From: Mariprofundaceae bacterium | Lineage (GTDB): Bacteria > Pseudomonadota > Zetaproteobacteria > Mariprofundales > Mariprofundaceae | Assembly (NCBI GenBank): GCA_015488125.1 | Contig: WFOJ01000092.1 | Span: forward strand, 1 to 5,251 | Length of the DNA stretch: 5,251 nt | Direction of reading: 5' to 3' | Shown: positions 1 to 4,720 of the stretch, piece by piece | Layout: the number at the start of each line of letters is the position of its first letter | Numbering within the stretch: position 1 is the stretch's first letter | Translations under genes and position numbers: made by a program | The notes under the pieces: generated by a model | The model's database searches: none | Seen by the model: the letters and a program-made list of their open reading frames with translations, nothing else | Told to the model about the DNA's origin: nothing

Positions 1-2
1 AT

Positions 3-653
3 CAACTCGGTGGTGTGGCGCAAATGCAGGTACAGCCGAAAATCGGCCTGAGTTTTGCCGCCGGCCTGCGCTCCATTCTGCGTCAGGACCCGGATATCGT
101 CATGATCGGTGAAATCCGCGATCTGGAAACAGCAGAAATTGCCATTCAGGCGTCGCTGACCGGCCATCTTGTGTTCGCTACACTGCATACCAATGATGCG
201 CTCTCTGCTGCTATTCGCTTGCAGGATATGGGCGTTGAACCCTATTTGCTGGCTTCATCGCTGATCATGGTGCAGGCTCAGCGCCTGATTCGCCGTCTCT
301 GCCCGCATTGCAAGCAGCCACGCCTGGCCTCCGCAGAGGATGCCCGGCTATTGGAGGTGACGGCTCACGAGCTACCTGAAAAGACCACGATTTATGAACC
401 GAAAGGCTGTTCGCAGTGTATGCACACCGGCTTTATCGGACGGATCGCCATCTACGAAATTTTCAATATTAACGAAGAATTGCGCAATGCCATTCATGCC
501 AGCAAGGGGTGGACGGAGCTGCGCCATATTGCTCGCAAACAAGGCATGCGCAGCTTGCGCCAGGATGGTGCCCGACATGTGTATGCAGGTGTCAGCAGCG
601 TTGAGGAAGTGCTACGCGTCTCCAGTGAAGAAGCCATTGAGATTGAAGCATGA
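3..653 (+). CDS. gspE: GspE/PilB-family secretion ATPase, C-terminal part (5' end outside window)
   Basis: This is the C-terminal 216 residues of a type II secretion/type IV pilus assembly ATPase, the cytoplasmic hexameric motor that powers pseudopilus or pilus growth. The reading frame is open to the window edge, so the N-terminal domain and Walker A are not visible. Seen in the visible part: the Walker B/Asp-box region DIVMIGEIRD (residues about 31-40), the His-box TGHLVFATLHTND (53-65), and a zinc-binding tetracysteine made of CPHC (100-103) and CSQC (136-139), 32 residues apart. The C-terminal block GMRSLRQDGARHVYAG resembles GspE. PilB and MshE share these motifs, so T2SS versus type IV pilus is not settled; I lean to GspE. 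Its stop codon overlaps the gspF start in ATGA, which indicates translational coupling. Confidence 0.93.
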   Translation, partial: QLGGVAQMQVQPKIGLSFAAGLRSILRQDPDIVMIGEIRDLETAEIAIQASLTGHLVFATLHTNDALSAAIRLQDMGVEPYLLASSLIMVQAQRLIRRLCPHCKQPRLASAEDARLLEVTAHELPEKTTIYEPKGCSQCMHTGFIGRIAIYEIFNINEELRNAIHASKGWTELRHIARKQGMRSLRQDGARHVYAGVSSVEEVLRVSSEEAIEIEA

Positions 654-1858
654 GTCAGTTCAATTGGGAAGGTGTTGATAGTCAGGGGCGACGCTGCCAA
701 GGAGAACTGGATGCCGAATCCGAGCGGGCGGCCAGAGGGCAGTTAAAAGCTCGCGGCATTGTTCTCCGCCGCTTGCAGCCTGTTCGGGAAAAGGGTCATG
801 GCAACACAGCGGGCAAGCGCAACAAAGGCGCGTTAAATGGCGATGAAACCGCCCTCTTTTTACAGCAACTGGCAACGCTGATCGGCGCAGGCATGCCGCT
901 GGTTGAATCGCTTGGCTCGATTGCCACCGGCATGCCCCGCGCCAAAGCTGCCAGTGCGGTGTTTCATGTGCGCCAGCAGATTCTGGAGGGCGACAGCCTT
1001 GCCTCATCACTGCGTCAGATCGGCATGGATGATATTATCTGCAATATGGTGGAAGCTGGCGAAGAAACCGGGCAACTGGATATTGTCGCCACGCGGCTGG
1101 CGGAGCTGCTGGATAATCGCCGTCGCCTGCAACAGGAACTGATGTCAGCCATTTTGTACCCCGCGATTATTCTGTTTTTCGGCATGGCGGTGATGACGGT
1201 GTTGCTGACCTGGGTCGTGCCGCAGATCGTCGCGGTCTTTCAGCGCAGCGGTGGTGAATTGCCGTGGATCACGGAGTTGGTGATCACGGTGTCATCATTT
1301 GTTCGCCATGATGGCGCATGGCTGCTGGCAAGTGGTATGTTGCTGATACTGGCTGGCCGCTGGTTATTGAAAAAACCTGCCATACGCGCCTGGCGGGATC
1401 GCATGCTACTGCGCCTGCCATTGCTTTCTTCGCTGCTGATCCGTATTGACACCGCCCGTTTCAGCCGCACGCTCGGCATGTTGCTGGCTGGCGGCGTGCC
1501 GGTGCTTGCCGCCATGCGTATTGCGGCGCAGGGATTAAGCCTGATTCCTGTTCGCGAACTGGCCGAGCATGCCCGCGAATCCATCCGCGAAGGGGATACG
1601 CTGGCACACACGCTGCAAGATGGTGGCCTGCTGCCGCATATGGCCATCCAGATGATGGATATTGGCGAGCAAAGCGGCGAACTCGACCGCATGTTGTTGC
1701 GCATTGCCGATCAGTACGAAAGCGAAACATCGCGGTTGATCAATCGCCTGATGACCATCGTTGAGCCAGGTCTGATGCTGATCATGGCCGTGCTGGTGGG
1801 CATGCTGGCCATGGCGATTCTGCTGCCGATTGTTGAAATGAACAGCATGATTCACTGA
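650..1858 (+). CDS. gspF: GspF/PilC-family inner-membrane platform protein
   Basis: This is a 402-residue polytopic inner-membrane protein, full length for the family. It forms the platform that couples the GspE-type ATPase to pseudopilin assembly. It contains two copies of the T2SS-F domain, at about 68-191 and 270-393. The copies are marked by the paired motifs VEAGEETGQLD (134-144) and MDIGEQSGELD (336-346), and by YPAIIL (170-175) and VEPGLML (371-377). Hydrophobic segments lie at about 168-194, 222-240 and 371-394. The N-terminal FNWEGVDSQGRR block matches both GspF and PilC/MshG relatives. The C-terminus LLPIVEMNSM is more GspF-like. The ATG overlaps the stop of the upstream ATPase gene by four bases, so the two are surely one operon. 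No pseudopilin gene (gspG) follows; the next gene is unrelated and 277 bases away. Confidence 0.93.
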   Translation: MSQFNWEGVDSQGRRCQGELDAESERAARGQLKARGIVLRRLQPVREKGHGNTAGKRNKGALNGDETALFLQQLATLIGAGMPLVESLGSIATGMPRAKAASAVFHVRQQILEGDSLASSLRQIGMDDIICNMVEAGEETGQLDIVATRLAELLDNRRRLQQELMSAILYPAIILFFGMAVMTVLLTWVVPQIVAVFQRSGGELPWITELVITVSSFVRHDGAWLLASGMLLILAGRWLLKKPAIRAWRDRMLLRLPLLSSLLIRIDTARFSRTLGMLLAGGVPVLAAMRIAAQGLSLIPVRELAEHARESIREGDTLAHTLQDGGLLPHMAIQMMDIGEQSGELDRMLLRIADQYESETSRLINRLMTIVEPGLMLIMAVLVGMLAMAILLPIVEMNSMIH

Positions 1859-1860
1859 CG

Positions 1861-1875
1861 ACCCTGTCAACATTG
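1861..1875. repeat. 15-base exact direct repeat, copy 1
   Basis: The sequence ACCCTGTCAACATTG begins two bases after the gspF stop and occurs again exactly at 2688-2702 inside the YfdX-family gene. The flanking bases differ. There is no sign of a mobile element at either end. It may be chance or a trace of an old rearrangement. Confidence 0.4.
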
Positions 1876-2030
1876 CGCAAACGCCAACTGTGAATGCCGG
1901 TGAAAAGCACTTTCGCCAGATAGCCTCTTGCCATCTGCCTGCAATGGCTGTTTCTAACCCAAAGCTGAGCAACGCCTATGTCATATGCTGCCTTCCATGC
2001 TCCCGGATTGATGCTGTCAACGACCGGTCA

Positions 2031-2048
2031 TGGGGTTTCCTGACCCCA
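2031..2048 (+). terminator. Weak stem-loop in the gspF-yfdX gap, possible terminator
   Basis: TGGGGT (2031-2036) pairs perfectly with ACCCCA (2043-2048) around a six-base loop. T-rich sequence (TCTTTTATTGTCTTTT) begins about nine bases later, at 2057, not directly after the stem. A competing pairing, GGTCA (2026-2030) with TGACC (2041-2045), overlaps it, and GACCGGTC (2022-2029) is itself a palindrome. The element could end gspEF transcription or be part of the control region of the next gene. Two weaker hairpins lie nearer the gspF stop: GGTGAAA/TTTCGCC (1899-1917, one G-U pair) and GCCAT/ATGGC (1930-1948). Confidence 0.25.
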
Positions 2049-2081
2049 GATTCAAGTCTTTTATTGTCTTTTCTGCAAACC

Positions 2082-2088
2082 TATACAT
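2082..2088 (+). promoter_or_regulatory. Possible -10 element upstream of the YfdX-family gene
   Basis: CTATACAT at 2081-2088 contains a -10-like TATACA and matches the CTATACT form favoured by sigma-S at six of seven bases. A TTGTCT at 2064-2069 lies only 12 bases upstream, too close for a normal sigma-70 -35. No -35 with standard spacing is evident, as expected for some stress-sigma promoters. The position, about 50 bases before the start codon, is sensible. This is inference from a short motif. Confidence 0.25.
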
Positions 2089-2121
2089 GTAGCCAGGGGC
2101 AATGCCTCAACGATAACCATC

Positions 2122-2129
2122 AAGGAGGT
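2122..2129 (+). promoter_or_regulatory. Strong ribosome binding site of the YfdX-family gene
   Basis: AAGGAGGT is a near-perfect Shine-Dalgarno sequence, six bases before the ATG at 2136. It decides the start: the frame is open further upstream to a GTG at 1890, but the segment before 2136 has no signal peptide and no ribosome binding site, and it reads like noncoding DNA. Confidence 0.85.
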
Positions 2130-2135
2130 TTCATT

Positions 2136-3014
2136 ATGAAACGCATTAGACACATTGCGCTTTGCGCTATGGTAGCCACCGTACCTGTTTTTCAAGCTGC
2201 GCTGGCATCGGAAGGGCAGTCACATGTCACAAAATCACCAAAACAGGCAACTGCTCAGGCAGCCAAAGAGCGCTCGCATATCATGGAGGATGCAGTAACA
2301 GCATTAAATGATACTCAGGCCTCGCTGCGGGCATTGGAGGCAGGAGACAAGACAAAGGCACTTGACCTTCTGGCAGCAGCAGTAGGCAAGCTGGAAATCG
2401 TCACTACTGCGCATCCAGACCTCGCTCTCGCACCGGTGGATGTTAACGTTATCATCCGCTCTTATCCAGGGAGTGTGAAAGATATCGAGAAAGCCAAGAA
2501 GACCGCGGGCGACTTGCTGGATGATGGGCGTGTACAGGATGCGCGATATCTGCTGGACTCGCTTGCCAGTGAGGTGGATGTCCGAGTCACGAATATTCCC
2601 CTGGCTACCTACCCTAACGCTATCAAGAAAGTCGTACCATTGATTGAAAAGGGAAAGACGAAGGAAGCCGTTCAGGAGTTGCAGCATACCCTGTCAACAT
2701 TGATGGTCACCGACCACATTACACCACTCCCTGTTTTGCATGCTCAGGATCTGTTGGCACAGGCGCGTAAAACAGTGGGTGACCAAAAATCCATCGAAAA
2801 AAAGGATGCAACATCGGTTCGCAACTTGCTGAATACCGCAAAACTGGAACTGGCAAAGGCCAGGGCGCTGGGCTATCTGGACAAAAAGGCCTACCAGGCA
2901 ATGCTGAAGGATATTCACTCGCTGGAGAAAAAATTGTCTGACCACAACGATACGCGAGGAGTACTGGATGCCTTGAAGAAAAAAGTTGACGATTTTCTGA
3001 ATACCCTGAAATAG
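2136..3014 (+). CDS. YfdX-family exported helical protein
   Basis: This is a 292-residue protein with a Sec signal peptide: MKRIRH, then a hydrophobic core, then likely cleavage after ALA at residue 24. The mature part has no cysteine, is rich in Ala, Lys and Leu, and looks wholly helical. I assign it to the YfdX family from its overall pattern. E. coli YfdX is a periplasmic protein of about 211 residues encoded in an acid-response operon; its biochemical role is unclear. This protein is longer and ends in a charged, coiled-coil-like tail (about 250-292). Four similar helical units can be seen, starting near residues 67, 128, 170 and 220, of the type [LI]xxGxxxxAxxxL (the fourth is degenerate). 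It has its own strong ribosome binding site and gaps on both sides, so it is probably a single-gene transcript. The family call is from memory, without alignment. Confidence 0.8.
   Translation: MKRIRHIALCAMVATVPVFQAALASEGQSHVTKSPKQATAQAAKERSHIMEDAVTALNDTQASLRALEAGDKTKALDLLAAAVGKLEIVTTAHPDLALAPVDVNVIIRSYPGSVKDIEKAKKTAGDLLDDGRVQDARYLLDSLASEVDVRVTNIPLATYPNAIKKVVPLIEKGKTKEAVQELQHTLSTLMVTDHITPLPVLHAQDLLAQARKTVGDQKSIEKKDATSVRNLLNTAKLELAKARALGYLDKKAYQAMLKDIHSLEKKLSDHNDTRGVLDALKKKVDDFLNTLK
2688..2702. repeat. 15-base exact direct repeat, copy 2
   Basis: This is the second copy of ACCCTGTCAACATTG, here coding for part of the HTLSTLM stretch of the YfdX-family protein. The first copy is at 1861-1875, 827 bases upstream. 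Confidence 0.4.
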
Positions 3015-3020
3015 CGCAGT

Positions 3021-3054
3021 GCAGAGCGGATGCGTTTGTTCGCATTCGCTCTGC
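3021..3054 (+). terminator. Strong 14-bp stem-loop after the YfdX-family gene
   Basis: GCAGAGCGGATGCG (3021-3034) and CGCATTCGCTCTGC (3041-3054) form a 14-base-pair stem with a single G-U pair in RNA and a six-base loop (TTTGTT). It begins six bases after the stop codon, which suits a transcript end or a 3' protective hairpin. No U-tract follows on either strand, so a classic rho-independent terminator is not proven. The loop and stem tip GCGTTTGT (3032-3039) can also pair with ACAAACGC (3056-3063), giving an alternative, mutually exclusive fold. Confidence 0.5.
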
Positions 3055-3214
3055 GACAAACGCCTGGGCGCGATTCAATGGAGGGGAAAACGCTGTAAAT
3101 AGGAGATCGCTTCATAACAAGTTACATCTTTAATCACCATCCTGCCAGGGTTGTGCTTTACATTTGCTCGCAGCATCATACGCTTGGAGACCTTGATGAG
3201 CAAGGGGGAACTTT

Positions 3215-3718
3215 ATGACTCGAATCAAATACGCAGCGCTGGCGCTGTTTAGCATCATCGTGTTGCCGTTATCGGCATCGGCAGGCACGGGCATTCACAG
3301 CCATTTCGCGGCTTTTTTTGATAATGGCAGCAATCCCAATCTGAGCTTTCCTGATACCGTCGAAGGCGATGATATTGAAGGCCCGCTGCTGAAAATCGGC
3401 GCTGAAATGATGCTCTTCACGCATTCGGTGAATTTGCAAAATGGTGATGTACTCAACCTGCAAAACGACACCCTGCGCGATACCGGCAATGGCTTCAGGG
3501 ATTTTGGTCTGGATTGCGCGCTGACTATCGATACCGATGGCAACTGGACGATTTCCGGCAGTTGCAAATCTTTCGTCTCAGGTCAGGACGAAAATCAGCA
3601 TATCATCAAAGGCGTTCATCCTGAAAAATTCCTCGTCTGGTACAAGGTGTTTGAGGATAAAAAACAGGGTACAGCGGGTTATTTCATGCGTGAAAAAGGC
3701 GAAGATTACGCCAAATAA
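3215..3718 (+). CDS. Small Sec-exported protein of unknown function
   Basis: This is a 167-residue protein that I do not recognise. It begins with a clear signal peptide: basic start MTRIK, hydrophobic core, and cleavage probably after SASA at residue 23, leaving about 144 mature residues. The mature protein is acidic in its first two thirds, rich in Asp, Asn and Gly, and looks mainly beta-stranded. It has no membrane anchor or lipobox. Its only two cysteines, C101 and C117, flank the DTDGNWTISGS strand and could form a disulfide in the periplasm. A Lys-rich C-terminus follows. The start is supported by the signal peptide and by AAGGGGGA at 3202-3209. An SD-preceded 18-codon reading frame (3196-3252) overlaps its start. 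Gaps and hairpins on both sides suggest a separate transcript. A calcium-binding or envelope role is possible but unsupported. Confidence 0.85.
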   Translation: MTRIKYAALALFSIIVLPLSASAGTGIHSHFAAFFDNGSNPNLSFPDTVEGDDIEGPLLKIGAEMMLFTHSVNLQNGDVLNLQNDTLRDTGNGFRDFGLDCALTIDTDGNWTISGSCKSFVSGQDENQHIIKGVHPEKFLVWYKVFEDKKQGTAGYFMREKGEDYAK

Positions 3719-3724
3719 GCACCA

Positions 3725-3748
3725 GCCGTGCCTGAAATATGGCACGGC
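3725..3748 (+). terminator. GC-rich stem-loop after the exported-protein gene
   Basis: GCCGTGCC (3725-3732) and GGCACGGC (3741-3748) form a perfect eight-base-pair GC-rich stem with an eight-base loop, starting seven bases after the stop codon. The position is right for a transcript end that isolates the gene from the ribosomal operon. There is no U-tract after it on the + strand, so it may be a pause or 3'-end processing hairpin, or may need Rho. Confidence 0.45.
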
Positions 3749-3843
3749 ACAGACCGGTTGAACAATGCGGTAACAGGCGGCAACATCCGCTGGAACAAAA
3801 CCCGTTTGGTCACAGTCAGGGCGCAGTGTGCAACAAAGAAAGC

Positions 3844-3872
3844 TTGCTCTGTGCCATGGCGATGATTATAGT
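3844..3872 (+). promoter_or_regulatory. Sigma-70-type promoter of the rpsP-rimM-trmD operon
   Basis: TTGCTC (3844-3849) and TATAGT (3867-3872) are separated by exactly 17 bases. The -10 matches the consensus at five of six positions; the -35 keeps the TTG core. Directly after the -10 lies GCGCGCC (3873-3879), a GC-rich discriminator of the kind seen in promoters of stable RNA and ribosomal protein genes that are shut down by ppGpp/DksA. Transcription would begin near 3878-3880, giving a leader of only about 20 bases. Confidence 0.65.
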
Positions 3873-3887
3873 GCGCGCCTCTTTTTT

Positions 3888-3894
3888 GGAGGTG
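3888..3894 (+). promoter_or_regulatory. Ribosome binding site of rpsP
   Basis: GGAGGTG lies six bases before the ATG at 3901. It fixes that start over any upstream in-frame codon: the frame is open back to 3739, but the extra segment contains the promoter and is not part of S16. Confidence 0.85.
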
Positions 3895-3900
3895 TTATTT

Positions 3901-4143
3901 ATGGCGACTGTGATTCGCTTGCAGCGTGGCGGCAGGAAAAAGCGCCCGTTTTATTCAGTGGTCGTAACCGATGAGCGCAATCGTCGTGATGGCGACTTCA
4001 TCGAAAAACTTGGGCATTTCGACCCTTGCAGCCAGCCTGAGCTGATCACGCTTGACCTTGAGCGTGTTAACGCGTGGAAAGCCAAAGGTGCAAAAATATC
4101 CGATCGCGTTCAATCACTGATCACCAGGGCATCTGCTGAATAG
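3901..4143 (+). CDS. rpsP: 30S ribosomal protein S16
   Basis: This is an 80-residue protein, the normal length for S16. S16 binds 16S rRNA in the 5' and central regions and is needed for 30S body assembly. The whole sequence fits the family: the N-terminal strand ATVIRLQRGGRKKRPFY, then VVVTDERNRRDGDFIEKLGHFDP (about 20-42), and the C-terminal helix with WKAKGAKISDRV (about 59-70). It is the first gene of the operon and has a strong ribosome binding site and a growth-linked promoter. The usual upstream partner ffh is not present here; an unrelated exported-protein gene precedes it. Its last codons overlap the probable start of rimM. Confidence 0.97.
   Translation: MATVIRLQRGGRKKRPFYSVVVTDERNRRDGDFIEKLGHFDPCSQPELITLDLERVNAWKAKGAKISDRVQSLITRASAE
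4126..4138 (+). promoter_or_regulatory. Probable non-canonical translation start of rimM (AGGG + CTG)
   Basis: AGGG (4126-4129) lies six bases before a CTG at 4136-4138 in the rimM frame, inside the last codons of rpsP. Between the in-frame stop at 4118-4120 and the conserved RimM N-terminus there is no ATG, GTG or TTG. Starting at this CTG gives 15 residues ahead of the first conserved strand residue, close to the E. coli RimM lead-in as I recall it. A CTG at 4133 is the alternative, but its spacing from AGGG is only three bases. Confidence 0.5.
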
Positions 4144-4720
4144 CAAGACGCAGGCTGGCGACCTTCTCCATGTTGCTGATATTATTGGCCAACATGGATT
4201 GAAAGGTAATTTAATCATTTATTCCCATACCCGGCCTGCCCTGGCAGTCGCCGGGTATTGTCGTTTGTGGTCAGGGCATGATGCCAGGGCGGCGGCGCAA
4301 TCTCCGCCATGGCAGGTTGAGCGCTGCACCGCGCATGGCAAAAAAATCATGCTTAAACTGGCGGGTGTTGATACGCTTGAAGCAGCCACGGCGCTTCACC
4401 GGCAAAGGCTGTGGGTAGATCGCCGCGATATTACGCTCGAAGATGATGAATTTTTATGGCAGGATCTTGTCGGCATGACGGTGATCAGCGACGGTACCGC
4501 GCCAGTTCCCGCCGCTACAGACAAAACGCCCTGCCTCCTTGGCAAGGTCGTCGGCGTACAATCCTTTGGCGCGCAGGATATTCTCTGTGTGCGCAATGAG
4601 GCGGGAGAATGGATGCTGCCCTTTATTGAAGATGTAATTCTCGCCGTCGATGAGGAAAACAGGTGTATTCGGGTACACCTGCAGGAAGGAATGGATGCAT
4701 GTTTCACGCCCAGTTGCTGA
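4136..4720 (+). CDS. rimM: Ribosome maturation factor RimM, probable CTG start
   Basis: RimM binds S19 and helps 16S processing and assembly of the 30S head. With the CTG start the protein has 194 residues, slightly above the usual 165-185. The N-terminal RimM domain begins LLHVADIIGQHGLKG (residues 10-24), matching the family pattern of a short strand followed by a (Y/H)G(I/L)(K/R)G turn. It continues to LWVDRRDI (about 92-99). The C-terminal PRC-barrel runs from FLWQDLVGMTV (about 106) to LPFIEDVI (161-168) and the final strand. An extra Ala/Pro/Thr-rich stretch at about 118-132 sits in the barrel and explains part of the length. A TTG at 4199 would give 173 residues but would remove the conserved VADIIGQHG strand, so it is unlikely. 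The gene overlaps rpsP by eight bases and trmD by 22. A start-codon mutation or sequencing error remains possible. Confidence 0.85.
   Translation: MNSKTQAGDLLHVADIIGQHGLKGNLIIYSHTRPALAVAGYCRLWSGHDARAAAQSPPWQVERCTAHGKKIMLKLAGVDTLEAATALHRQRLWVDRRDITLEDDEFLWQDLVGMTVISDGTAPVPAATDKTPCLLGKVVGVQSFGAQDILCVRNEAGEWMLPFIEDVILAVDEENRCIRVHLQEGMDACFTPSC
4167..4198 (+). repeat. Perfect 9-bp inverted repeat in the start of rimM
   Basis: TCCATGTTG (4167-4175) and CAACATGGA (4190-4198) are exact reverse complements around a 14-base loop. In mRNA this would form a moderately stable hairpin about 30 bases after the proposed CTG start. It also covers an out-of-frame ATG at 4170 and ends just before the TTG at 4199. 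It may affect rimM translation, or it may simply reflect the coding sequence for HVADIIGQHG. Confidence 0.5.

Noticed and set aside
1240..1972. Long minus-strand open frames opposite gspF
   Set aside because: They lie antisense to a clear gene, have low-complexity or Ser/Arg/His-rich composition and match no family I know.
1890..2135. Upstream in-frame extension of the YfdX-family gene from a GTG
   Set aside because: The signal peptide and strong AAGGAGGT both point to the ATG at 2136; the extension has no binding site and reads as noncoding.
3035..3060. H-type pseudoknot between the hairpin loop TTTGT and ACAAA
   Set aside because: The connecting loops would be zero and one base across a 14-bp stem, which is not geometrically possible; only an alternative fold is reasonable.
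3739..3900. N-terminal extension of S16 from an earlier in-frame start
   Set aside because: It would cover the promoter and add residues that S16 proteins do not have; the ATG at 3901 has an ideal ribosome binding site.
4199..4201. TTG as the rimM start
   Set aside because: It cuts off the conserved N-terminal strand HVADIIGQHG and has no convincing Shine-Dalgarno sequence.
4170..4202. ATG at 4170 as a rimM start or as a tiny gene
   Set aside because: It is out of the rimM frame, stops after ten codons and has no ribosome binding site; rimM would need an unsupported frameshift to use it.
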